Shown here in pieces: positions 54,968 to 64,000 of a DNA stretch of 64,000 nt (within the stretch, counting starts at the first letter, position 1; every line of letters starts with the position of its first letter). The position numbers and the translations under genes were made by a program. Below the pieces are notes generated by a model. It was not told the DNA's origin and made no database searches. It was given only the letters and a program-made list of their open reading frames with translations. The stretch lies in the NCBI GenBank assembly GCA_002917775.1, contig KZ627161.1, forward strand, positions 106,357-170,356, written 5' to 3'. The DNA comes from Glaciozyma antarctica PI12. Taxonomy: Eukaryota > Basidiomycota > Microbotryomycetes > Kriegeriales > Camptobasidiaceae.

Positions 54968-56944
54968 TTAAGCCTTAACGCCCTCAGAAACGGCCTTCTC
55001 TGCCGGCGTCGCTTGCCCCGAACTCAACTCCCCACTCTCATTCCCCTCCAACCCCAGCTCCTCGCTCCCAATCTTGCTCAGCGAAATAAACGCCGGCGGT
55101 AGGGAGATGCTCCAGAAAACGACGTTGATGACGACGGTGTAGAGTGGGTTAAATTTATTGCGCGAAGGGAGTCAGCAAGTACCGCGAATGGAGGAGGGAG
55201 GGACGGACGAGGAGTTGATTCCGAACGCGCAGCATTGTCCAAAGGACTCAACTCCTCGCAAGAGTCCAGCATAGCGAGTAAGCTCCGAAGTCCCGTCACC
55301 CAAGGATCCAACGGCCCAGTACTGCATCGAACCGGTGTGAGCAGGACGAACTCGCTGACGAAGAGAGGAATAACGCACGAGGTAGTTCTGCACGAGGTTC
55401 CCCGCCGTGTTGAGCATCACATCTGCGAAGCCACGTCAGCATCTTTTAGAAAAGTAAGCGAGACAGAACGCACAAAGACCGAACGCCTTTCCGAACCTCG
55501 GGCTAACCCAATCGAGCCTCCCAGGTGGGTTGTGCAAGAAGTCATGCTGGACAACGAGCGCCCAAATGAGCATCCCCGAGAAGATAGTGAACGTAATCCC
55601 AGCTCCCCAGCGCGCACGAGTCTGCTCATCTTCCGTAAGTACGGTGCGAGAGCGCAGGAGGGAGGACGCACGCGGATGGACATGCGCTGGTCGTCGAGGA
55701 AGAAACCGAGAGCGGTGGTGGCGATGACTCCTGAGATGGCAGAGAGAAAGGATGCGAGTGCGCGAGCGCGAATCTGCGTAGGCAAGGTTAGTTGGTGAGG
55801 CGCTGTGAAGGAGAGAGTGACTTGCGGTGTGGTAGAGCGTTAAGAAAGTTGAGGCGTAGCCCCAGTAGAACCACGAAGCTGCGTGAAAGGCACGCGGGTC
55901 AGTTCCTGACCTCGCAACGTGGAGTTATCGAAGACTCACAGAAGAAAATCGGCAGCAGCACTCCAATCTTCCTGCTCAGAACCGTCCTCCCCAAGATCCT
56001 CAGCTGCTCCTTCGTGCTCGTCTGCTCCTCCACTTTAACCTTCGTTCCATCCTCCCTCTGCACCTTCTCGGGGTTGGAGATAAGGAAAGCGAGCGGCAGG
56101 CCGAGGCACTGAAGGACGAGGAACACGATGAGTGTTATGTAGGAGACCTTTCCGGCGGTGGAACGGTGGACGTTAAGGCCGAGGTTGATGGCTCTGTGCT
56201 ACGTTCAGTATTGTGAGAGGAGATCTGAGGGAGAAGGACGTAACCCGCCGACGATTTGACCAGAATTCTTAAACGCGAGCCAGATGGCGAGGTACCGACC
56301 GCGTTTCTTGTGCTCGCTGGTCTCCCGGCTCGTCAGTTCCAATCTTTGGGTTGAACGAGGAGAAACCTACGGGTAGGCAAGGACGATCGCACCCTCGCTC
56401 GCCCAGTACAAGCCAGCCGACAATCCGCAGATGACCGCGCAGAATAGAACGGGCCACTCGGTACCATACCTGTTGTTCTGATCTAACTCAGATCTTTATT
56501 AGAGCTTGATCTCGCACGCTGATGCGAGAACTTACAAAGCGCAGCGCTGTACGGCGCCCACCCCAGCGTCCCGAGGATCAAAGTCCGCTTGACGCCAATC
56601 TTGTTGACGATGATAGGAGCGAGAACGCAGACGAGTCCCATGAGGCCGAAAACGATCGAGTTGGCGCCACTGGAAAAGGTCTCGTCAGGTTCGAAGCGGG
56701 AGCGAGGGGAGAAGGGACGTACTTGACGAGGTAGGGGAGGAGAGCGCCTCCTGCTCCTAGCGCGTTGGTAGCGTTCCTGTGAGGGGAAAAGTAAGTTTCT
56801 GGAAGCAAAATGGTGGGCGGGGACATACCAGAGGCCTGGAGCGAGGAAGGAGATGGCTCCTACTATGAGAACTTGGAACAGGGTTCCGCGGAACCAAGAT
56901 TGGCGGACCGTGCCCTCTTCGGCGTATTCGACTGAAGCTCCCAT
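54968..56944 (-). CDS. UNC93-like multi-pass membrane protein
   Basis: It begins MGASVEYAEEGTVRQSWFRG and has repeated hydrophobic helices: LFQVLIVGAISFLAPGLW, GANSIVFGLMGLVCVLAPII, RTLILGTLGWAPYSAALY, CAVICGLSAGLYWASEGAIV, and later ALASFLSAISGVIATTALGF with FDDQRMSIR-like LDDQRMSIR, ITFTIFSGMLIWALVV, LYTVVINVVFWSISLPPA. The motifs LGWAPYSAALY and GLYWASEGAI are typical of fungal UNC93 / DUF895 proteins, distant MFS relatives with about 11-12 helices. The function in fungi is not settled. The C-terminus (GLEGNESGELSSGQATPAEK) is cytosolic-looking. More than ten short introns are present. Confidence 0.82.
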
Positions 56945-57428
56945 GCTACTGCGTTCAAAGGATGAAAGCGCAAAGAGCAGAGAGGAGCAGGGAGCAGGAA
57001 AACTTAGACCGACGAGAGCACGCCATGCGACGAACGCAAACGCGTGCGAAGCTTGCGGAACCCGGAACTGCCCGGATGAAGATTGCTGCGCAACGCTGAG
57101 CTGGAGCAGAAGGGAACACGGCAGAGGGTACAAGGAGAAGGAGAGCAGAGGGAGCGGAAGCAGAAGAAATCGCTGGGGCTGAGGTTGCGGAGCGAAGTTC
57201 GCGCCGATCGACGTCGCCGACCTTGGCTGACCCATCTTTTGCGTCGGCCTCTCGAGCACGACTTCCTCGAGTCCTACTCTCCGGCGAAAGGATTCGCTTC
57301 TGAATCTAGAGGTCGAGGAGTCCTGCGCGCGAAGGGACACGTTAGCGAGCGAGAGCGAGAGCAGCGCCAGCCTAGCTCCTTTCCCTCCGAGCAAGCCTCC
57401 AAGATGATGTACATTGCCCCAACCCCGC
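56945..57428. other. Intergenic region
   Basis: These 484 bases include the UNC93-like promoter and the aldehyde dehydrogenase terminator. The frames that run through here have no motifs. Confidence 0.3.
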
Positions 57429-59448
57429 CTAGATCGCACGAATGTGGACGCTCTTCGCGCGCGTTACGGCATCAAAGCCATACCGGCTGAGACTGATTCC
57501 CCTCCCAGAGTCCTTGACGCCAGTCCAAGCGAGTGCGGGGTCGAGGTAATCGCACCTGCATCAGAGCAAGGCGTCAGTTCCTGTTGCCATAAAATGAGGA
57601 GGAGACGAACCGGTTCATGAAGACTGTCCCCGTCTCGATGTCATCGACTAGCTTCTCAAACGCCGCCTCGTCCTTCGTCCAGACGCTCGCAGTGAGCCCG
57701 TACGGCGAATCGTTGATGAGCTTGAGCGCCTCGGCATCATCCTTGACCTGCTCCAAAGATCAGCACGTCTTCTAAAGCTAGCCACCGAACGAGGGCCGGC
57801 GAGGTGGCGAAAGAACCTAGGCCGGAAGCGAACGCACTTTCATGATCCCGACAACAGGTCCGAACGACTCTTCCATCATGACGCGCATCGAGTGGTCGAC
57901 GTTGACGAGCACCTGGGGCGCGAGGTAGGTTGTCCCCTCCTTTGCGAGCGGGAAGTCGGATTCGTTGATGAGGGCCTTCGCGCCTTGGGCGACTGTTTCG
58001 CACACAATATTAGCCTTCTCGAAGTTCAGTGAGGAGAAGGCAACGTACGAGCTTCAGCAATGTGTGCTCGGATGTTGGCGGCTGAACGAAGAGAGACGAT
58101 GGGTCCTAGAGTCGTCTCCTGCTCCCTGGGGTCTCCAAGCGTGTATTCCTACGCCACGTCAGCTCAGCTTCTCGCTGAAAGAGAAGGAGGTGACACACGT
58201 TGACGAACTTGACGAATGAGGCGACGAACTCATCGTAAATCCTGTAGAGCCGCCTTAGCGAGAAGAGAAGAGAGGAGTAGGCGACGCACGACTCGGCCAC
58301 ATAAACACGCTCGATGGCACAGCAGCTCTGCCCCGAGTTGAAGAATGCTCCATCTACTATGTTCTCCGCAGCATATGCCGGATCAGAATCTGCTCGAGCA
58401 ATCAGCTCCCCTCTTCCAACGCCACCCGCACGAGGACTCACCAGCTCGAACGTACGCCGCGTCCTTCCCTCCCAACTCCAAACCAACGCTCTTGAATCCG
58501 GGTCCAGCGTACGCAGCGGCCGTTTGCTCGACGTGGCGGCCGTTCGAGACGGAGCCGGTGAAGGAAACGAATGAGACGAGAGGGTGTGCGACGAGGTGGT
58601 CCATTTGAGGCGGAGTGAGGTGAAGGACCTGCGGGCAATCGGTCAGCTGATTTGACCTGGCGCGGGGGTATAGAGCGCACCTGGCAGACGCCGGCGGGAA
58701 GTCCAGCTTGCAGGAGAGACGCGAGGATGCGCTCCGCACACAATGGCGTCTGCGGCGAGGGCTTGAGGAAGACCGAGTTGCCCGCCAACAGCGAAGGGAT
58801 GAGCGCGTTCACCTGGATCAGATCTGCTCGTCGTCAGCACCTCTCGCCTCCACGATACTCGAAGAACGCACAAGGGAACTGCGGGGGGGTTGGTCAATAA
58901 GCGAGGTCGCGTGGAGGGGGGAAGAGGACGAACGTTCCACGCTCCTACAAGCAACGATACCCCTACCGGTGCACGCCTGATAACCCTCTTGAGCCCTGCA
59001 GGTCTGCCCTCGTCCACGCTCTCGTCCGCCAACGCCCTCTCGGCTGCGCCAACGAGCCACCGCGCGCGCTCCTCGAACCCATCGATTTCACCCTTGCCGT
59101 ACCTGATTGGTCTGCACGCGCACGCCTATTAGCTCGAGAGTAGGAGGCCGAGGAGAACAGGACTGACCGGCCCATCTGCAGCGTAATCTCCTCAGCGAGT
59201 TCAGGGGCGAGCGATACGAGGTGGTCGATCGCCTTGACGACGATAGCCTTGCGTTCGGCAAGGGGAACGGCACGCCAGGAGAGGTAGGCAGCGTGGGAGG
59301 AGGCGACGGCGGCGTCCAACTCGGACAGAGAGGGGAGGAGAGGACGGGAGATGATGGGCGCCCCAGTGATGGGTGAGATGGTCGTTTGAATCGTGCTGGA
59401 CGAGGTCGGATCCTGGGCTGAGGGCTGGTAGACGTGCTGGGCGGCCAT
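57429..59448 (-). CDS. Aldehyde dehydrogenase
   Basis: It starts MAAQHVYQPSAQDPT and follows the ALDH superfamily fold: TTISPITGAPI, LPSLSELDAAVASSHAAYLS, RAPVGVSLLVGAWNFPW, NALIPSLLAGNSVFLKPSPQ (NAD-binding), VSFVSFTGSVSNGRHV, GLELGGKDAAYV (general base Glu), FFNSGQSCCAIERVYV (nucleophile Cys within GQSC), then EEYTLGDPREQ-like segments, MEESFGPVVGIMKV, and FMNRCDYLDPALAWTGVKDSGRG before HIRAI. All catalytic residues are present. It oxidises an aldehyde to the acid with NAD(P); the substrate subgroup (for example succinate semialdehyde or a fungal-specific group) is not certain. The upstream region is only 120 bases to the divergent J-protein. Confidence 0.92.
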
Positions 59449-59568
59449 TTGGAGGAGTAGCTGGAGTTTCGCCGAGGAGTGGTGGTGGTGGAAGAGAACA
59501 AGCAACGCAGCTGAAAGACGAGCCGACGACGACGGCGCTCCTTGTCCTTCGCCACAACCTCCCAGCTC
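59449..59568. promoter_or_regulatory. Short bidirectional promoter, ALDH and J-protein
   Basis: Only 120 bases separate the start codons of two outward-facing genes, so a bidirectional promoter is likely. Expression of the two genes, an aldehyde-clearing enzyme and a chaperone cofactor, could be linked, for example under stress; this is inference. Confidence 0.5.
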
Positions 59569-61404
59569 AGGATGTCGTCGACGCCGACTGTTACAGTCTC
59601 CTCGCGACTGAAGGAGCCCTACGTACAAGCCACCTGCGTCCACTGCCGAGCCTCAGTCGAATACCTGCCTCCAACCGCCTCTCCCTCCGACGAACCCTTC
59701 AACGTCCGCTGCGTCTCGTGCGGCGACACCTGGATGATCCGACCACCGAAAGCAAAGGCGACTGGGAAGCGGAGGATTGGAACCGGTGCGTCTGTGCTGG
59801 AGAGGAGAGGAGGTGTGCTCGAGCTGACGCGCGCGGTTGGATGATGCAGATGAACGACCGCTGGATTTGGGCTACTACGAGGTGCGTTCCTGTTGAGCGT
59901 ACGCAGTGGAAGGAGCTGACCCTGCTTGCGTAGCTCCTGGGACTGCCTGTGACTTGCACGACGGACGAGGTCAAAAAGGCCTACAGACGACTCGCAATCA
60001 AGTACCACCCTGACAAGAATCCCGATGACCCGACAGCTGGTGCGCTCCCTTCTGCACTTCTAGAACGCCCTCGCTAAACTCTGCGCGCAGGCGAACGCTT
60101 CAAGGAGATCGCCATCGCGTACACTACTCTTGCCGACGAAGGTCTTCGACACGCCTACAACGAGTTTGGCAAAGGGAAGGGCGATGGCCGGAGCGACGAC
60201 AGCATGGTTGACCCCGAGGCAATCTTCTCTCAGCTCTTTGGTGGCGAGCGGTTCCAGGTGCGTTCTGCGAGGCCTCGAGGAAAGCGGGACTGACCCTCGC
60301 GCGCAGGATATCATTGGGACCATCTCGCTGGGGACGGAGATGAAGAGTGCGATGCAGGGAGATGAGGAGGACGAGGAGGAGCCTGCAGCGTCAACTTCTA
60401 CGACGGTTGTGACGGCGAACGGCAAGACCAAGACGGTCGTCACGAAGCCCGTTCTCACGCCCGAGCAGGAGGAAGCTGCGGCACGGAAGAAGGCTGCGAA
60501 GGAGGCGCTGGAGAAGAAGATTTCGGAGGAAAAGGCACGTGTGCGGGAAGTGCGAGTGCTGGGACTGGTGGAGCGGTTGAGCAGCAAGTTGGCGTTCTTT
60601 ACGGAGCAGGCGCGAGGGGAAGAGGACGAGCAGATTGCGAATGGGGTGAGAACGATGTGGTCGATCGAGGCGGAGGAGCTCAAGCAGGAGAGCTACGGGG
60701 TCGAGCTGCTGCAGACGGTCGGCTTCGTGTACTCGTCCAAGTCGAAGTGCGTCGCTTTTCGTCCTTGTTTTGGGGAAGGAGTCACTAACGGCACATATCA
60801 GGCACTACTTGGCATCGACTGGCCCTATCCCGTTTGGTCTGGGAGGATGGTTCCACTCTGCCAAATCGACGGCGCACATTCTCTCGGAGACCGTCTCCAC
60901 AGTTCGATCCGGTGCGTCCTCCTCTTCCTCACCCCGTCGCACTCTACTGACGTCAGATCCGGCACAGCCTACGCTCTCAAGGACGTCTTCGAAGCTCTTT
61001 CCGCAGCCGAGAAGAGCGGTCTTTCGGACGAGGAGAAGAAGAAGCTCGAGGACAAGGCCGCGCAGATGGGTCTCAACGCGCTCTTCAAGGTCCATCCTTT
61101 CTCTCCACCCCCAGCGCTCACTAACGCATGTCAACAGGGCGCCAAACTCGAAGTCGAGTCCGTCATTCGCGAAGTCTGCGACCGCATCCTCTCGGAAGAC
61201 GTCCCCGTCCCCGAGCTTCGCAAGCGCGCCGTCGCGATCGGGATTCTCGGAAGCGTGTTCGAGGCGGTCAAGAAGGACGCATCGAGCAACCCTCCGATCT
61301 CGCCTCCTCCTGGACCGGTACCGGCGCAGCCCAAGGCGGGAGCGTACAAGGCTGGGCCGAGGGGGACGGGAGCGGTGCCGCCGAAGGCTGCTGGCGGACG
61401 ATAG
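59569..61404 (+). CDS. X-domain J-protein (Caj1/Djp1-like) with N-terminal double CxxC
   Basis: The start [19 protein letters not shown] is followed by a short zinc-ribbon-like piece, CVHC...x~24...CVSC ([13 protein letters not shown] and [12 protein letters not shown]). After an intron a J domain follows: [30 protein letters not shown] (HPD intact), [20 protein letters not shown]. Then comes [25 protein letters not shown] and the DnaJ-X region ([96 protein letters not shown]). The X domain groups it with yeast Caj1/Djp1, class III J-proteins for membrane-linked Hsp70 work (peroxisome import, plasma membrane). The tail is Pro/Gly-rich. The N-terminal double CxxC is not usual in this family. 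Confidence 0.9.
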
Positions 61405-61509
61405 GAGGGATTCGTCGGGGGGAGCGTTGGGATGTCCGTTTTGGGAGCAGGAGGGTAATCGTTGCGCATCGTTCGTAGAGCTAGGTTTGTTATTGATACC
61501 GCGTTTCGA

Positions 61510-62634
61510 CTACACAACCACCGTTCCTGCTCCCGCTCGTCTTGCGCGCCTGAGCTTCTCACCCCCCTCGTCGGACGACCAGTCCGTCGGCTCTCCCCGA
61601 CGACTCATCACCGTCCCATCAAACCTCCTCGCCTCCATTCCGTAAGGTCCCAGCAGCCTCAACAACCCCCTCCTCTCCCACTCGATCGCATCGTGCATCT
61701 CGCAAGCTTTCGCATTCTTATGCGGCGCAGGCTTCTTCGCGGCCCCAGGAATCGGTAAAGGGAGGAGCACCCAGTCCTCCGCATAATCGATCGCCGCATT
61801 GAGCGCGAACGCGGGCTTCCCACCCTTTTTGAGGAAGAAGACGTAGTCGGCCATCTCGCAGCCGGCCACTATGTGCGTTTGCTTCCCCGTACGGATGAGG
61901 TCGAGAGATTCGGTGAGGGCGTCGAGAGTTGCGAGGGTCGAGGAGGCGAGGAGGGGGATGAGGACGCTGAAGACGAAGGCGTAGCCGCGGACGAACTTGC
62001 TGAGCTCGTGCAAGAAGACTTGAGAGACTAGGTATCGGGGAATGTACTGGGCTAATAAGAAGTGCTGGCGGGACTTGGAGGGTTTGGCGTTGTCGGCGGT
62101 CGAATCTCGGGTGAGGTGTTCGTGTGCGTCGCTAGCGAATCTTGCGCGAAATGACGGGACATTAGGGAGAGCGAGGGAAGAGAAAAATGGAAGGAACTCA
62201 CGTTGGAGGATGAGCGACGTTTGCAGAGAGAGCCAGCCATCTTGACACCCGCAACCTCCTGCACTCGCCTTCGCACTCGCGACGGCCTCCAGCTCCCGCC
62301 TAACGCTCCGCCACTCAGACCTCTTCGCCTTCGCTCCCTTCACCAACAGCTCCTCGGTCATCCGCTTCCAACCGCCATCATGCTTCGAGCACTTTTCAAT
62401 CTCGTCCAGCTCCCAAGCGTACAGCACGTCGAAGGTCCCTTCCTCCTCCTCCGTCTCGGCTTGTTTGACGAGGGCTGCAAGCGCCATCTCCACCGTGCCT
62501 CCAGCAGAAATATAGGCGTTATAGTGCGAGAGCTTGCTCCCGGTCGCTGTGCGGAGGCGAGGTGCGGTTCGCATCCGCTTGGAGAGACCACCTTTGCAGT
62601 CGCCGGTACAGCGGGGAGGCGCCGTTCGTGCCAT
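61510..62634 (-). CDS. Unrecognised tandem-family protein, member 1 (374 aa)
   Basis: A single open exon starting MARTAPPRCTGDCKGGLSKR. The protein has two related halves. Half 1: SHYNAYISAGGTVEMALAAL with VKQAETEEEEGTFD, a CSKHDGGWKRM block, then GCGCQDGWLSLQ. Half 2: HELSKFVRGYAFVFSV, ADYVFFLKKGGKPAFALNAA with IDYAEDW, and CEMHDAIEWERRG. The matching signatures are (Y)xxF/YxxxGGxxxxAL, then about 40-60 residues later CxxHDxxxW. The gene at 62817-64000 shares both. I do not recognise the family; no enzyme motif, signal peptide or clear transmembrane segment is evident. A GTGAGT...GCAAG segment at about 62138-62198 could look like an intron, but it breaks the frame, so I prefer no intron. Confidence 0.7.
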   Translation of the reverse strand: MARTAPPRCTGDCKGGLSKRMRTAPRLRTATGSKLSHYNAYISAGGTVEMALAALVKQAETEEEEGTFDVLYAWELDEIEKCSKHDGGWKRMTEELLVKGAKAKRSEWRSVRRELEAVASAKASAGGCGCQDGWLSLQTSLILQREFLPFFSSLALPNVPSFRARFASDAHEHLTRDSTADNAKPSKSRQHFLLAQYIPRYLVSQVFLHELSKFVRGYAFVFSVLIPLLASSTLATLDALTESLDLIRTGKQTHIVAGCEMADYVFFLKKGGKPAFALNAAIDYAEDWVLLPLPIPGAAKKPAPHKNAKACEMHDAIEWERRGLLRLLGPYGMEARRFDGTVMSRRGEPTDWSSDEGGEKLRRARRAGAGTVVV

Positions 62635-62816
62635 CTTAGAAGGTGAAGTGTGAGAGGAGGGGTGCGGAAGAAGGGGAAGGATCGACGAGACTTTGCGCGC
62701 GTCGACGAACGAACGTCGCGACCCAAGTCGTCGACTTTCAGGCTCAAGGCCGCCTCGAGGCGGCTGCTGGTGACAGGCTGGATGATTGATTGCACTGATA
62801 AAGTACACCGACGCCT

Positions 62817-64000
62817 CTACACCTCGAAGAAACCATCGCCCGCGTCCAAATCGCTCTCCGCGTCCTCGACCGGCTCGCTCGCCTCCAAGAACTCATGCCG
62901 CATCCTGTCCCAATCGTCATCGTGCAGCGAGCAAGGTAGCAGGGCGTCCAGCGTTTCCCCGTAATACTCGTCGAATCCCCTTTCCTCCTCCTCCGTATCC
63001 GCCTGCTTGATCAACGCCACGAGCGCCATCCTCGCCGTCCCTCCCGCCGCGACGAACGCTCGGTAGTCGGAGATGTAGGCGCCTGTATCAGGTAATAAAG
63101 GGGGAGTGTCGTCGTTGAGGAGCTCGTTGGGAAGGTTTCGAGGTTGCGAAGAGTTGGGAGGCGGTTGGTGGAGATGTGGATTTCGTTGATGGCGCTAAAG
63201 GCGAAGGACCACCCTTTGACGAAAATCGAGAGTTCAGATGGAGTGGCGGGGACGATGAAGATGGGAACACCGCCGGCGGGGTAGAAGAGGAACTCGTCGC
63301 GCCTCATCGAGGGCTGCCAGAGATCGCCTGAGCCGGCGGTCATGTCGGCGGTCTCTTGCGCGGCAGCTGGTGAGAGTACTGTCAGCCACGTTACCCGGAG
63401 AAGCAAGGGGAGAGCTCACTGTTGAGATAGAACAGCATTGACGGGCTGAGCCAGTCGCCATGGCAGGTGCCTGAGCAGTTCTCCCTCCGAGCTGGTGGAG
63501 CTCTCGGGAGCGGATTCTCGCCCAGCATCTTGGCCTCCACCATACTCCACGCCCAATCGTGCACCAGACACGGTTCCATCGCAGACCGTATCCTCCTCCT
63601 CCTCTCCTGCTCTTCGAGCCCACAGTCCTCAACCTTTGCCTCCCCCAAGATGGCCTCCAACGCCATCCTTGCTGTGCCTCCAGCGAGTACGAATACGGTG
63701 AGGTACTTGCGCTCCCCTCGCAGAGCTAGCACCGGCATCGTCGCGTCGTCCGGGCGATTGCAGAAGTCCTTCAGAGCCGACTCGGAGAGAGCCGATACGC
63801 CGTACTCCTGAACAAGCCAGTGGATTGCGATGAGCATGTACGCGTACCCGCGGGCAAATTCACGCAGTTTGGAGAGGGAGGAGGCGGGAACGATGTCGCT
63901 ACGGACGTAGACGGAGAGGGGGAAGGAGGAGAAGGGGGACGTGGAGGACGGGAGCTGGCAATGGTCGGCAGTGGTTGATACGGCTATGCGCGCGTCGAAT
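62817..64000 (-). CDS. Unrecognised tandem-family protein, member 2 (5' end beyond window)
   Basis: Partial at the right edge. The visible translation reads SLSKLREFARGYAYMLIAIH, YLTVFVLAGGTARMALEAIL, a charged stretch, CLVHDWAWSMVEAKML, CSGTCHGDWLSPSMLFYL, then after a 53-base intron (63367-63419) ELSIFVKGWSFAFSAINEI, YRAFVAAGGTARMALVAL with IKQADTEEEERGFD, CSLHDDDWDRMRHEFL, and AGDGFFEV before the stop. It is thus two copies of the same repeat as in member 1. The reading frame slips once near 63130-63145, between RNLE and LPNELLND; one extra A in the GAAACC stretch would mend the frame, so either a base was missed or the gene is decaying. The order GYA - GGTARMAL - CxxHDxxW - GDWLSP is the diagnostic one. 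Confidence 0.65.

Noticed and set aside
62138-62198. Intron-like GTGAGT...GCAAG in tandem-family member 1
   Set aside because: Removing it shifts the frame and leads to a stop, whereas reading through keeps the second repeat in frame.
1-64000. Virus-like elements, retroelements or DNA transposons
   Set aside because: I found no reverse transcriptase, integrase, capsid, transposase motifs or long terminal repeats in the translations I inspected.

Overview
The window is nuclear DNA of a basidiomycete fungus, most likely a Pucciniomycotina red-yeast relative (Microbotryomycetes, Sporidiobolales-like). The clues are high GC, compact and intron-rich genes, many introns of about 45-70 nt with GTGCGT/GTACGT/GTGAGT donors, a CTGAC/CTAAC branch motif just before a (G)CAG acceptor, and gene content. 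Assignments rest on reading translations; no database search was run. I saw no rRNA, convincing tRNA, CRISPR array or recognisable transposon.

Left part (1-25.7 kb). The 3' end of a GT64 glycosyltransferase gene; a Byr4/Bfa1-like septation-network regulator; TAF11 (TFIID); a complete type II membrane protein fusing a GT8 and a GT64 domain (paralogue of the edge gene); YPP1/TTC7 (plasma-membrane PI4-kinase scaffold); a Rab18-like GTPase; a small RGG protein ending in an MPLKIP/TTDN1-like motif; a secreted M28 aminopeptidase; a Dal5-type MFS permease; an endonuclease/exonuclease/phosphatase-fold gene containing an assembly gap; and SUI1 (eIF1), whose start codon is split by an intron.

Middle (26-42 kb). 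A flavin monooxygenase, then two directly repeated paralogues for secreted, Kex2-processed cysteine-rich proteins separated and followed by gene-poor stretches of 2.1 and 2.6 kb, then a Cdc7/Cdc15/SepH-type septation kinase with a CH-like segment before the kinase domain and a C1 zinc finger after it.

Right part (42.7-64 kb). Phospholipase D, the EF-hand mitochondrial aspartate/glutamate carrier, a GAF-domain protein, a small coiled-coil protein, an UNC93-like membrane protein, an aldehyde dehydrogenase, an X-domain J-protein with an N-terminal double CxxC, and two tandem members of a protein family I do not recognise, each built from two divergent repeats.

Themes. Two septation-network regulators lie 31 kb apart. 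Secretory-pathway and cell-surface functions are frequent (GT8-GT64, YPP1, Rab, cysteine-rich proteins, PLD). Very short coding exons recur (1, 5, 5 and 10 nt). Several genes (MFS, M28, EEP, one tandem-family gene) show local reading-frame slips, most at short homopolymers, so base-level quality should be checked before calling any of them pseudogenes.
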